From an uncultured Chitinophagaceae bacterium (lineage in GTDB: Bacteria > Bacteroidota > Bacteroidia > Chitinophagales > Chitinophagaceae), in contig CALGAP010000011.1 of NCBI GenBank assembly GCA_937958995.1, positions 310,001 to 374,000 on the forward strand: a stretch of 64,000 nt of DNA, in the 5' to 3' direction. The notes under the pieces are model-generated. The model saw only the letters and a list, made by a program, of their open reading frames with translations. It had not been told where the DNA came from and searched no databases. Of this stretch, positions 49,743 through 58,399 are shown one piece after another. A program made the position numbers and the translations under genes. Within the stretch, counting starts at the first letter, position 1; each line of letters opens with the position of its first letter.

Positions 49743-49862
49743 TGAATGTTGACTTTGAACTTGAACAAGGAAATTGAATTTGAATATCCCGGGTACCGAC
49801 AATTCCCTGTTCAAATTCCCTGTTCAGATTCCTTGTTCAAATTCAAATTCAATATTCAAAAG
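49742..49862. repeat. two-armed intergenic repeat, TTTGAACAAGGAA word family
   Basis: Between convergent glnN and the lipid kinase gene. The left arm is TTGAATGTTGACTTTGAAC then TTGAACAAGGAAATTGAATT. The right arm is AATTCCCTGTTCAAATTCCC then TGTTCAGATTCCTTGTTC and AAATTCAAATTCAATATTC. Each arm is a degenerate tandem, and one is the complement of the other. Same architecture as the GTTTCGGG elements with an AT-rich word. Confidence 0.78.
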
Positions 49863-49868
49863 AGTTTC

Positions 49869-50759
49869 CTAGACAAGGAAATCCAACAACCCCGTTTGGG
49901 CTTCTACATGCGCAGGGCCGGGTATTTTGGCTTTTAGCAGTTCGTCGTCTACGTGCAGATGGGTTTCTTCGCAGTGGAGGTGAATGCTGAAGCCTTTATA
50001 GGTGGGAAAGGCGTGGTGGGTGTCGCCGTTGGGGCGTCGGAGCTGGTTGAGGAGCTGGTCGCGGTGCTTCTCGGTGAGGAGTACGAGATCGAGTTTGCCG
50101 TCGCCGGGATTGGCGCCGGGGGCAAGACGAAGGTTGGGACCGATAGATTCAGTGTTCATAATTTCTACGAGAATGTAGTTGCCGGAATGATCAACGCCGT
50201 CAATCTCGACGCTGCAATAGAATGGTTTTTTGGAATGAATGATCTCTTCCAGTTCTTCTACTGCCCTATGCATTTTCTCGTCGGGATTTCTTTTTAATTC
50301 CTTGTCGGGTCCGCGCATCACTTTGATGAGTTGGGGGAAAAGGCCGAAGCCGAAGCCTTCCAGGAAGAATTGCTGGTCTTCCACTCCCTCGAGCCGGCCG
50401 ATATCGAAGCGCCTGATATTTCTTTTGCGCCAGCTTCTGATAATATCTTTTACCTCGCCTTGAATATTCAACGTTTTAGCAATATTGTTAGCTGTGCCCA
50501 GAGGTAAGATGGCAATAGGCACCATGCGGTCGATTCGTTTGCGGTTGAGCAGTTCGCGCGCTACCTTGCGAACGGTGCCATCACCGCCGGCTATCACCAG
50601 CAGATCAATACCGGGTTCAATATCTTTCCAGTCTTTTTCTTTCGTGGAAAAATATCTACACTCCACATCAAGCGTTTGCTCGATGAGTTGGATAAGGTCT
50701 TTCCTGCCGTGTCCCTCTTCTCCCGCTGCAGGATTATGAAGTAATTGAGCGAGCCTCAT
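49869..50759 (-). CDS. diacylglycerol kinase family lipid kinase (YegS/DgkB-like)
   Basis: 296 residues from the ATG at 50759 (MRLAQLLHNPAAGEEGHGRK), the usual family start; the frame is open for 30 more codons upstream. The nucleotide motif is LLVIAGGDGTVRKVARELLN, followed by PIAILPLGTANNIAKTL. The C-terminal beta-sandwich has MNTESIGPNLRLAPGANPGD. It phosphorylates a membrane lipid such as diacylglycerol or a sphingoid base; the exact substrate is unknown. It ends directly beside a repeat element. Confidence 0.87.
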   Translation of the reverse strand: MRLAQLLHNPAAGEEGHGRKDLIQLIEQTLDVECRYFSTKEKDWKDIEPGIDLLVIAGGDGTVRKVARELLNRKRIDRMVPIAILPLGTANNIAKTLNIQGEVKDIIRSWRKRNIRRFDIGRLEGVEDQQFFLEGFGFGLFPQLIKVMRGPDKELKRNPDEKMHRAVEELEEIIHSKKPFYCSVEIDGVDHSGNYILVEIMNTESIGPNLRLAPGANPGDGKLDLVLLTEKHRDQLLNQLRRPNGDTHHAFPTYKGFSIHLHCEETHLHVDDELLKAKIPGPAHVEAQTGLLDFLV

Positions 50760-50883
50760 GGGCTGAAGTTTTTTTGTTTCATGCCGTTTCTTTGCGCCAA
50801 CGGTCATGTGATTGGGTTGTTTTAATAGGCTATAAATAAAGTGTACCAAGGCGCGATGGCACGATTATGTAGTGATTTTCTAC

Positions 50884-51675
50884 ATGAGAATACTGGTTAC
50901 AAACGACGATGGCATTTATAGCCCGGGCATCGCGGCCCTGGCGCAGGTGGCCACCCATTTTGGTGAAGTAAGAGTAGTGGCTCCCGATGTGGAGCAGTCG
51001 AGTATGGGACATGCCATCACGGCTTCACGCCCGCTTTTTTATAAAAAATCGCCCATCAGTTTTGAGGGTATCGAGGCCTATCGCGTAAACGGCACGCCGG
51101 CAGATTGCGTGGCACTGGGCACGCACCTGTGGGCAAAGACTGATGTAGTGCTTTCCGGCATCAATCTCGGCACCAATCTCGGCAATGGCATGTGGCACAG
51201 CGGCACGCTGGCAGGCGCCAAGCAGGCGGTGCTATTGGGTATAAAAGGAATTGCGTTTAGTACGCCCACCGGCAAGGTGGAACCCGATTTCGATGCATTG
51301 ATACCACACGTGGAAAAAGCTTTGGCGATGCTGCTGGAAAATGAAGAGCTCTGTCTCATCAACGTGAATATCCCACAAAACCCAAAAGGCATTTTATGGA
51401 CACGGCAATCAGTGCGCTTATACGATGGTAAAATAATGCCGGGTGTTGACCCGATGGGAAGAAAACATTATTGGTTTACCGTAGCGCCTTTGGAAGAAGC
51501 CGAAGAAGGTACTGACCGCTGGGCGGTGGACAATGGTTACATATCCATCACACCTTTGCGCCTCGATCTTACACACGAAGATCAATTGAAGCAGGCAATA
51601 CAAAGCCAGCCAACACCTGAAATGGCAGAAATGGGACTCGGTTCGGAGCAGGCGAATAAAGCCGGGAAAAAATAA
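50884..51675 (+). CDS. surE: 5-prime/3-prime-nucleotidase SurE
   Basis: 263 residues from the ATG at 50884 (MRILVTNDDG), the invariant family start with metal ligands Asp8 and Asp9. Further ligands are the Ser in VEQSSMGHAITASRPLFYKK and the Asn in GINLGTNLGNGMWHSGTLAG. It dephosphorylates nucleoside monophosphates. The C-terminus has an added Gln/Glu/Lys tail. It is divergent from the lipid kinase and converges on a T9SS remnant. Confidence 0.95.
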   Translation: MRILVTNDDGIYSPGIAALAQVATHFGEVRVVAPDVEQSSMGHAITASRPLFYKKSPISFEGIEAYRVNGTPADCVALGTHLWAKTDVVLSGINLGTNLGNGMWHSGTLAGAKQAVLLGIKGIAFSTPTGKVEPDFDALIPHVEKALAMLLENEELCLINVNIPQNPKGILWTRQSVRLYDGKIMPGVDPMGRKHYWFTVAPLEEAEEGTDRWAVDNGYISITPLRLDLTHEDQLKQAIQSQPTPEMAEMGLGSEQANKAGKK

Positions 51676-51684
51676 AAAGCAAAA

Positions 51685-51715
51685 GGCTCGTTCCGGTTTT
51701 TCAACTGGAAGAGCC
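51685..51715 (-). terminator. intrinsic terminator between surE and the T9SS remnant
   Basis: Minus strand GGCTC-TTCC-GTT ... AAC-GGAA-GAGCC, 12 paired positions with two mismatches, followed by TTTTGCTTTTTATTTTTT. It is oriented to end the transcript of the remnant. Confidence 0.8.
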
Positions 51716-51737
51716 CTTGCCTGAAACGTATCCTGCT

Positions 51738-52325
51738 TTACTGTTTTGTAACCACTATTTTATCAACTGATCTTTTTCCTGTCTCTTTATCGGTAACCAT
51801 AATCATGTACATACCTGCGCGCAGGTCAGTTATGGAAAGGCTGTTGTCTTTATAGCTATTCCATTTCTTCACCACTTTACCGCCCATATCACTGATCACG
51901 ATTTCACGCTCGGAGCTGGTGCCAAATGAAACCGACACATTGCCGTTATTGCTGGGGTTGGGATAGATAATCAGCTTATCTTCCTGCTGCATGCCACGCA
52001 CCGGGCGCACCGTGTAGATCTTATAATTTCCGTCTTTATCCAGTTGCACCAGGCGGTAAAAGCTCATCGCTGTAGTGCTGTTTGTTTCTTTAAATTCATA
52101 GTTCAGCGAATTCTGGCTGTTGCCATCATCACCTTTGGATGCTACAAAACCGGCAGTTTTGTATTCTCCACCACCAATGCTGCGCTGAATTTCAAAACCA
52201 AGGTTATGATGAGTACGATATATTTGCAATGGCCCTAATATATTATTGATCGCCGACAAGTCTGCGAATAATAGTCCGCAACAATTGGCGTTAATATTAC
52301 TGCATGGCAGAAAACAACCCGGCAC
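51738..52325 (-). pseudogene. C-terminal remnant of a T9SS-sorted surface protein
   Basis: Only the last 155 residues are recognisable: a strand block LGFEIQRSIGGGEYKTAGFV, then SLNYEFKETNSTTAMSFYRL and the sorting domain LIIYPNPSNNGNVSVSFGTS followed by SLSITDLRAGMYMIMVTDKE. In intact proteins these follow many hundreds of residues and a signal peptide. Here the first 41 codons (Cys- and Asn-rich, no signal peptide) are unrelated, and the frame starts inside the divergent acyltransferase. The remnant keeps an undisturbed frame, stop and terminator. It looks like a 5-prime-deleted gene, although expression as a small protein cannot be excluded. Confidence 0.7.
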
Positions 52326-53536
52326 CTCTTACCACAGGCAATACCGCCAGCGCCTTTGCAAGTGCTGAGCCTTCGCCTGCCACCCAGAAACTGAACAGGC
52401 CTCGTGTATTCTTTCCCAATCTCGACGGCTTGCGGTTTGTGTGCTTCTTCATGGTTTTTCTTTTTCACATCAACAAATCTGTTACGGAGACCTACCTGGC
52501 CAACAACCAGCCCGTGCCTGGCTTTTTCAAAATATTCGGGTTGTTGTTTCAAAACGGGAACCTGGGTGTAAATTTCTTTTTCGTGCTCAGCGGTTTCCTG
52601 ATTACATTCTTATTGATAAAAGAAAAAGAATATACAGGTAAAATACATGTGGGAAACTTTTACGTGCGCCGCATACTGCGCATCTGGCCATTGTTTTATC
52701 TCTGTGTATTTATTGGTTTTGTATTGTTTCCGCCCGTAGCGCATTTGGTAGGAGTAAGCGGCCCAGAAACCGCCCGGCCACTATACTATGTTTTTTTCCT
52801 CAACAATTTTGATGTAATAGAAAGCGGTCATCCCAAATCGCTCATATTGGGAATACTCTGGTCAATTGCCATCGAAGAACAATACTATTTATCATGGCCG
52901 CTGATATTAAGTTTCCTGCCGCTTAGGTATTTCAAACATGCGTGCATTGCCATACTCGCGGGCTCGCTGGTATTTCGTTTTTTCCATCACGATCAACCCG
53001 ACGTACTCTACTTCAACACCTTCGCCGTAATCGGCGATATGGCATTGGGAGGACTCTTTGCTTATCTCACTTCCTACCCCAATAAGTTCCTGGACTATGT
53101 CACCAACATGAGCCGCTGGAAAATTCTCGGCATTTATGCCATCGCAGCCTTTTTATTTTTATTAAGGAGAAAATTATTCTACGGCGGCCTACCCTATTCA
53201 GCCGTTCCCGAGCGACTGATTATCGCCACTTTTTTTGGCCTCATCATCGTTGAACAAAACTTCAGCAAAAACTCATTCTTCAAATTCTCCCACTTCAAAC
53301 TCATGACGAAGATGGGCATCTATACCTATGGCCTCTACTGCCTCCACTTCATCGGCATCTACGCAGCGCTCGCCATCACGCAACAAGCCGGCGGTTCTCC
53401 TTTCTCACTGGCGAGTAACCTGGTTATGGCAGTACTTGCACTGATGATTACAATCGGCCTGAGCCTATTGTCATATCATCTCTTCGAGAAAAAATTCCTG
53501 ACGCTGAAAGACAAGTTTGCATTTATTACGAAGTAG
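52304..53536 (+). CDS. membrane acyltransferase, acyltransferase-3 family
   Basis: 410 residues, OafA/YrhL type. A 36-residue polar start is followed by FFPNLDGLRFVCFFMVFLFH, the family block with the catalytic His, then GVNFFFVLSGFLITFLLIKE, FYVRRILRIWPLFYLCVFIG and SIAIEEQYYLSWPLILSFLP. About ten helices. It transfers acyl groups such as acetate to extracellular sugars. Its start overlaps the remnant gene on the other strand and its stop overlaps cmk by 11 bases. Confidence 0.9.
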   Translation: MAENNPAPLTTGNTASAFASAEPSPATQKLNRPRVFFPNLDGLRFVCFFMVFLFHINKSVTETYLANNQPVPGFFKIFGLLFQNGNLGVNFFFVLSGFLITFLLIKEKEYTGKIHVGNFYVRRILRIWPLFYLCVFIGFVLFPPVAHLVGVSGPETARPLYYVFFLNNFDVIESGHPKSLILGILWSIAIEEQYYLSWPLILSFLPLRYFKHACIAILAGSLVFRFFHHDQPDVLYFNTFAVIGDMALGGLFAYLTSYPNKFLDYVTNMSRWKILGIYAIAAFLFLLRRKLFYGGLPYSAVPERLIIATFFGLIIVEQNFSKNSFFKFSHFKLMTKMGIYTYGLYCLHFIGIYAALAITQQAGGSPFSLASNLVMAVLALMITIGLSLLSYHLFEKKFLTLKDKFAFITK

Positions 53537-54218
53537 GATCTTCAATCTTCTCCCTCACCCATTCCAGGGCCAAATCCAGTTGCTCTTTAATTCCGAGGTG
53601 ACTATTATCCAGTTCAATCGCATCGTCTGCTTTGCGCAGCGGACTTACTTCCCTGTGTGAGTCTATGTAATCGCGGTGCTCGAGATTGGCTTTTACTTCA
53701 TCGATGGTGATGTTGGGATTTTTTTCGTAGAGTTCCTGGTAGCGGCGGCGAACGCGAATTTCTTTATCGGCCGTCATGAATATTTTCAGCTCGGCGTCGG
53801 GAAAAACCACCGTGCCTATATCGCGGCCATCCATCACGATGCCTTTGCTTTTCCCCATTTGTTGCTGCTGGCGTACCGCAAATTCGCGCACTTCTTTAAT
53901 GGCGGCCACTTCACTTACTTTTTCAGCCACTACCAGGTCGCGGATAACGTACTCTACGTTCTCCCCATTGAGAAACATCTCGCTCTGGCCAGTCTTATGG
54001 TTACTGTGAAATTCAAGCTGGATATGCTGCAGGGCTTCGTGCACCGCTTCGGGACGGGTCCAGTCAACATGATTGCGCAGGAAGTAGAGGGTGATTGCTC
54101 TGTACATGGCCCCACTGTCGATATATACATAGCCGAGTTCTCTTGCCAATTGGCGGGCCAGTGTGCTCTTGCCGCAGGAAGACCAGCCGTCAATGGTGAT
54201 GATGATTTTCTTTTTCAT
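53526..54218 (-). CDS. cmk: cytidylate kinase
   Basis: 230 residues from the ATG at 54218 (MKKKIIITIDGWSSCGKSTL); 53 upstream codons in frame have no family match and run through the promoter. P-loop GWSSCGKSTLARQLARELGY, then YIDSGAMYRAITLYFLRN, GIVMDGRDIGTVVFPDAELK, and RRRYQELYEKNPNITIDEVK. It phosphorylates CMP and dCMP. Confidence 0.96.
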   Translation of the reverse strand: MKKKIIITIDGWSSCGKSTLARQLARELGYVYIDSGAMYRAITLYFLRNHVDWTRPEAVHEALQHIQLEFHSNHKTGQSEMFLNGENVEYVIRDLVVAEKVSEVAAIKEVREFAVRQQQQMGKSKGIVMDGRDIGTVVFPDAELKIFMTADKEIRVRRRYQELYEKNPNITIDEVKANLEHRDYIDSHREVSPLRKADDAIELDNSHLGIKEQLDLALEWVREKIEDPTS

Positions 54219-54229
54219 TCGCAGATTCA

Positions 54230-54259
54230 CAAAAATAGAGGAATGGAGGAATTGGCAAA
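54230..54259 (-). promoter_or_regulatory. promoter of cmk
   Basis: Minus strand TTTG (54256-54259), 18 bases, TATTTTTG (54230-54237). It lies 12 bases before the ATG at 54218, so the leader is very short. Confidence 0.65.
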
Positions 54260-54498
54260 TAAGAAAGCTGCCCCGAAGAAACGAAGCAGCTTCCAAACTT
54301 GTAGTGGGACGATTATGTGACTCACTACGGCAAGTCACCCGGTTTTCGTAAGCATTGGATTTAAACAACGCCCGCAACAGGGGTTAGCATTAGACAATGC
54401 AGCGGCCTATTCCGGGATTTCGGAAATCAGGGACTTCAACTTTAAACGTCAATAACATGACTTAAGTTGTACAAATACACGGGGAAATGGCACAAAAA

Positions 54499-54520
54499 AG
54501 ACCCCCATAACCGGGGGTCT
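54499..54520 (-). terminator. intrinsic terminator of clpC
   Basis: AGACCCCC ... GGGGGTCT, perfect 8-bp stem with a 6-base loop, followed on the minus strand by TTTTTTGTG, about 30 bases after the clpC stop. Confidence 0.9.
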
Positions 54521-54549
54521 AAGAGTATACCTATATATTTTTTCCCTTA

Positions 54550-57075
54550 TCAGGCCTCGGATTTTTCCTTGGTAGGCGCTTTCAGGGTGAACTTAATCTT
54601 CGAATTTTCCTTGTCCAGGTCGGCCACCATAGTATCGCCCTGTTTGATGCTCATATTCAGGATTTCCTCTGCCAGCGGGTCTTCCAGGTATTTCTGGATA
54701 GCCCTGTGCAGCGGACGGGCGCCAAACTGCTGGTCGTAACCTTTCTCGGCAATGAAGTTCTTGGCTTCTTCTGTGAGCTCCAGGGTGAAGCCCAGGCTGG
54801 CCAGGCGCTTCATTACACCCTTCATCAGGATGTCGATGATCTTGAAGATATGCTCCTTGGTGAGCGAATTGAAGATGATCACATCGTCAATACGGTTCAG
54901 GAACTCAGGCGAGAAGGTTCTCTTCAGCGCTTTCTCTATCACTGCCTTATTGGTCTCTTCGGCGCTGGCAGTGCGTGCCTGGGTTGCGAAGCCTACACCA
55001 TCTCCGAAATCTTTCAACTGGCGCACGCCAATATTGGATGTCATGATGATGGTAGTATTCTTGAAGTCAACCTTGCGGCCGAGACCGTCGGTCAACTGAC
55101 CATCGTCGAGCACCTGAAGCAGGATATTGTAAATATCCGGGTGAGCTTTCTCGATCTCGTCGAGCAGGATCACCGAGTAAGGTTTGCGCCGAACTTTTTC
55201 AGTCAGCTGTCCACCTTCTTCATATCCTACATATCCGGGAGGCGCGCCGATGAGACGGCTCACGGTGAATTTCTCCATGTATTCACTCATGTCGATGCGG
55301 ATCAGCGCATCTTCTGAGTCGAACATATAGCGGGCGAGCGATCTGGCCAATTCTGTCTTACCCACACCAGTCGGACCCAGGAAGATAAATGTACCAATCG
55401 GTTTCTTCGGATCTTTCAGACCTACGCGGTTACGCTGTATGGCCTTCACCACTTTTTCGATCGCTTCATCCTGGCCGATCACCATGCTCTTCATATCTTC
55501 TGCCATACGGCGCAGTTTTTCGCTTTCGGCCTGCACCATACGTTTTACAGGAATGCCTGTCATCATGCTCACTACTTCGGCGATGGCTTCTTCATCGATG
55601 GGATAGCGTTTGTGCTTGCTTTCTTCTTCCCATGCTGCTTTTGCTTTTTCCAGTTCTTCCTGCAATCTCTTTTCGGTATCGCGCAAAGAGGCAGCTTCTT
55701 CAAACTTCTGGCTTTTTACCACTTTGTTCTTTTCTACTTTCACATCTTCGATCTTCTTCTCGAGGTCGAGAATTTCTTTGGGAACGTTGATGTTCTTGAG
55801 GTGAACGCGCGCGCCTACTTCGTCCATCACGTCGATGGCTTTGTCGGGCAGCAGGCGGTCGGTAACATAGCGGTCGCTCAGCTTTACGCAAGCTTCAATC
55901 GCTTCGTCGCTATAGGTTACGTTATGGTAATCTTCGTATTTCGATTTGATGTTGTTCAGAATCTGGATTGTCTCTTCAACGCTTGGCGGTTCAACCATCA
56001 CTTTCTGGAAGCGGCGGTCGAGGGCGCCATCTTTTTCGATATACATCCTGTATTCATCCAGCGTGGATGCGCCAATGCATTGCAATTCGCCTCTTGCCAG
56101 TGCCGGCTTGAATATGTTGGAAGCATCCAGTGAGCCGCTGGCTCCGCCGGCGCCTACAATGGTATGAATCTCGTCGATAAAAAGGATCACGTCGCGGTTC
56201 TTTTCGAGCTCGTTCATGATCGCTTTCATGCGTTCTTCAAACTGGCCGCGGTATTTGGTACCGGCAACCAGGGCAGCAAGGTCGAGCGAGATCACTCTCT
56301 TATCGAAGAGTACACGCGACACTTTGCGCTGAACAATCCGTAACGCCAATCCCTCCACGATGGCAGTCTTACCAACGCCGGGCTCACCGATCAGGATGGG
56401 GTTATTCTTTTTACGACGGGAAAGAATTTGTGACACGCGTTCGATCTCTTCTTCGCGGCCCACGATGGGGTCGAGGGCACCGCTTTCAGCGAGACGTGTT
56501 ATGTCGCGCCCGAAGTTATCCAACACGGGGGTCTTGCTTTTTGTATTGCCTGCCGAGCGTGATTTCTGCTGTGAGTATTTCTTTTCTTCATCAAAATCGT
56601 CTTCATTCTCATCTGCATACTCGCTGCGAACATCGTTGCTTTTTACTACTCCCAATTCATTTCTGAAAAGATCATAGTCTACGTCAAACTGGTTCAGAAT
56701 CTGCGTAGCAATGTTTTCTTTGTTCTTCAGAATGGAGAGCATCAGGTGTTCCGTCTCAACCGTCGGGCTTTTAAGTGCCTTGGCTTCCAGTACGGTCACC
56801 CTGATCACTTTTTCGGCCTGTTTGGTGAGTGGCAGACTATTTATGTTGGCGATGTTCTTACCGGTCTTATCTTTTACTGCCAGTTCTACTTCCTTTCGCA
56901 ATTCGTACAGATCCACGTTGAAGCTTTTCAATATACGGACAGCAGTGTTCTCTCCTTCCCGAATCAAACCCAGCAACAAATGTTCAGTACCGATAAAATC
57001 GTTCCCCAGCCGTAAAGCCTCCTCCCTGCTAAATGAAATGATCTCCTTTACCTGGGCTGAAAAATTGTTGTCCAT
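54550..57075 (-). CDS. clpC: ATP-dependent Clp protease ATP-binding subunit ClpC
   Basis: 841 residues, class I Clp/Hsp100 unfoldase that feeds ClpP. Double Clp N domain (1-145), then a charged linker of about 40 residues. First AAA+ module: Walker A GEPGVGKT (230-237), Walker B LFIDEIH (298-304). A UVR-like middle region (about 436-471) distinguishes ClpC from ClpB and ClpA. Second module: GPTGVGKT (567-574). A short Lys/Glu-rich tail follows the D2 small domain. It is alone on its strand with its own terminator. Confidence 0.97.
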   Translation of the reverse strand: MDNNFSAQVKEIISFSREEALRLGNDFIGTEHLLLGLIREGENTAVRILKSFNVDLYELRKEVELAVKDKTGKNIANINSLPLTKQAEKVIRVTVLEAKALKSPTVETEHLMLSILKNKENIATQILNQFDVDYDLFRNELGVVKSNDVRSEYADENEDDFDEEKKYSQQKSRSAGNTKSKTPVLDNFGRDITRLAESGALDPIVGREEEIERVSQILSRRKKNNPILIGEPGVGKTAIVEGLALRIVQRKVSRVLFDKRVISLDLAALVAGTKYRGQFEERMKAIMNELEKNRDVILFIDEIHTIVGAGGASGSLDASNIFKPALARGELQCIGASTLDEYRMYIEKDGALDRRFQKVMVEPPSVEETIQILNNIKSKYEDYHNVTYSDEAIEACVKLSDRYVTDRLLPDKAIDVMDEVGARVHLKNINVPKEILDLEKKIEDVKVEKNKVVKSQKFEEAASLRDTEKRLQEELEKAKAAWEEESKHKRYPIDEEAIAEVVSMMTGIPVKRMVQAESEKLRRMAEDMKSMVIGQDEAIEKVVKAIQRNRVGLKDPKKPIGTFIFLGPTGVGKTELARSLARYMFDSEDALIRIDMSEYMEKFTVSRLIGAPPGYVGYEEGGQLTEKVRRKPYSVILLDEIEKAHPDIYNILLQVLDDGQLTDGLGRKVDFKNTTIIMTSNIGVRQLKDFGDGVGFATQARTASAEETNKAVIEKALKRTFSPEFLNRIDDVIIFNSLTKEHIFKIIDILMKGVMKRLASLGFTLELTEEAKNFIAEKGYDQQFGARPLHRAIQKYLEDPLAEEILNMSIKQGDTMVADLDKENSKIKFTLKAPTKEKSEA

Positions 57076-57120
57076 TTTATAAATTGTTGTGTTTTATGTG
57101 ATTTATACAATAATAACGAA

Positions 57121-57128
57121 TATTTTTG
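57121..57128 (+). promoter_or_regulatory. minus-7 box of the STAS gene
   Basis: TATTTTTG, a TAnnTTTG match, in the divergent spacer from clpC. Leader of about 45 bases to the ATG at 57179. Confidence 0.45.
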
Positions 57129-57178
57129 ATTTCTGTTGTTGCCCCTTTTTTAACGGTTCTTAACCAGCACGAGTCCTT

Positions 57179-57556
57179 ATGGAGTTCAAAATTGATACCA
57201 AGGAGAAATTCCATGCCATTACAATAAAAGAAGCCCATTTTACTGCTAATATGACAGAAGAACTGGGGTCTCGTTTATTGCCATTACTGCAAACAGATGT
57301 TAAAAACGTAGTGCTCGTTTTGAAAGACACCAAAACCATGGAACCTGCTGCCGGGGAATCCTTGTTAAAACTGCAGCAAAGCTTCTATGACCAGCAGGCA
57401 TCATTCGTGATCTGCGAGCTGCAACCCGCAGTAGAGGAAATGCTCGATCAGAATGGCATACTGGAAGTGATGAACGTGACACCCACGGAGAGTGAGGCCT
57501 GGGATATAGTGCAGATGGAAGAGATTGAGAGGGAGTTGTTGGGAGGAGAAGAATGA
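57179..57556 (+). CDS. STAS-domain protein lacking the phospho-acceptor serine
   Basis: 125 residues, one STAS domain: FHAITIKEAHFTANMTEELG, then KNVVLVLKDTKTMEPAAGES and LLKLQQSFYDQQASFVICEL, ending QMEEIERELLGGEE. In anti-sigma-factor antagonists such as SpoIIAA the loop before helix 2 reads D-S-S-G with a phosphorylated Ser. Here it is PAAG (56-59), so regulation by a serine kinase is not expected. The role may be a structural partner in lipid, septum or signalling complexes. The neighbour ispD is 160 bases away. Confidence 0.75.
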   Translation: MEFKIDTKEKFHAITIKEAHFTANMTEELGSRLLPLLQTDVKNVVLVLKDTKTMEPAAGESLLKLQQSFYDQQASFVICELQPAVEEMLDQNGILEVMNVTPTESEAWDIVQMEEIERELLGGEE

Positions 57557-57595
57557 CGGGTGACGGGTGTCGGGCGTGGGGATTTCGGGTGTGCA
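57553..57595. repeat. single-armed GTTTCGGG-family repeat, copy 8
   Basis: GACGGGTGACGGGTGTCGGG then CGTGGGGATTTCGGGTGTG, directly after the STAS gene stop. It is built from the same words as copy 7, but no complementary CCCGAAAC arm follows within 100 bases. Confidence 0.6.
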
Positions 57596-57715
57596 AAGAG
57601 TTTAACCTACAGTTTTTCAATATTTTTCATGACGATTGCAGCCATTTCTGCCAACAGGCAGTCTTAAAAGGTAATCAGTAACTTATAGTAACTTATTAGT
57701 TTGCTTTAACCGAGT

Positions 57716-58399
57716 ATGAAGAAGTATGCGGTCATAGTTGCCGGCGGGTCCGGTATGAGAATGGGTACCGATATGCCCAAGCAGTTCCTGCCATTGCGGG
57801 GACAGCCGGTGCTTTGGTACACGCTTACTGCATTCCTGGAGGCGTTTTCTGACCTGGAGATAATACTCGTGCTGCCGGAGGCCCACTTGCAGACCGGCCA
57901 GGAAATACTGCGCTCCACACATGATCCCGGCAGGGTTTGGATGACCGTGGGCGGGCCTACCCGCTTTCATTCGGTAAAGAATGGTCTGAATCATATTCAC
58001 CACCACTCCATTGTGTTTGTGCACGATGGCGTGCGCTGCCTGCTTACTCCCGACCTGGTGCGGCGATGTTATGATATGGCCATGGAGCGCGGCAATGCCA
58101 TACCCGCGGTGCCGGCAGTGGATACCATTCGTATCGAAAACTTCAATGGCAGTTCGCGCATAGACCGCAATAAAGTGCGCATTATTCAGACTCCACAAAC
58201 TTTTTACAGCGATATCATCAAAGCAGCGTTTGAACAGGAATACGAAGACGATTTTACTGATGAAGCTACCGTGGTGGAAAGACTTGGTGTAAAGATTCAC
58301 CTGATTGAAGGCGAGCCTACCAACATCAAGATCACACAGCCTGTTGATATACTGATCGCGGAAAAAATACTGGAAGAAAGAGAGATACTTAAATTTTAG
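57716..58399 (+). CDS. ispD: 2-C-methyl-D-erythritol 4-phosphate cytidylyltransferase
   Basis: 227 residues. Third step of the MEP isoprenoid pathway: CTP + MEP to CDP-ME. CTP-binding loop VIVAGGSGMRMGTDMPKQFL, then VFVHDGVRCLLTPDLVRRCY, PAVPAVDTIRIENFNGSSRI, IIQTPQTFYSDIIKAAFEQE and EGEPTNIKITQPVDILIAEK. The conserved Lys and Arg of the active site are present. Overlaps the convergent next gene by four bases. Confidence 0.96.
   Translation: MKKYAVIVAGGSGMRMGTDMPKQFLPLRGQPVLWYTLTAFLEAFSDLEIILVLPEAHLQTGQEILRSTHDPGRVWMTVGGPTRFHSVKNGLNHIHHHSIVFVHDGVRCLLTPDLVRRCYDMAMERGNAIPAVPAVDTIRIENFNGSSRIDRNKVRIIQTPQTFYSDIIKAAFEQEYEDDFTDEATVVERLGVKIHLIEGEPTNIKITQPVDILIAEKILEEREILKF

Larger units (their letters stand above)
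54219..54549. other. spacer between clpC and cmk
   Basis: 331 bases with the cmk promoter at one end and the clpC terminator at the other. The middle has two short hairpins (AAGCTGC...GCAGCTT at 54265-54292; GTGACT...AGTCAC at 54317-54338) without T-runs. No gene seen. Confidence 0.45.

Noticed and set aside
50760..50849. 30-codon N-terminal extension of the lipid kinase
   Set aside because: The family starts at MRLAQLLHNPAAG; the extension has no conserved features.
54301..54345. tRNA-like stem in the clpC-cmk spacer
   Set aside because: Only one 6-bp stem is present. No acceptor stem, anticodon arm or T-loop sequence could be placed.
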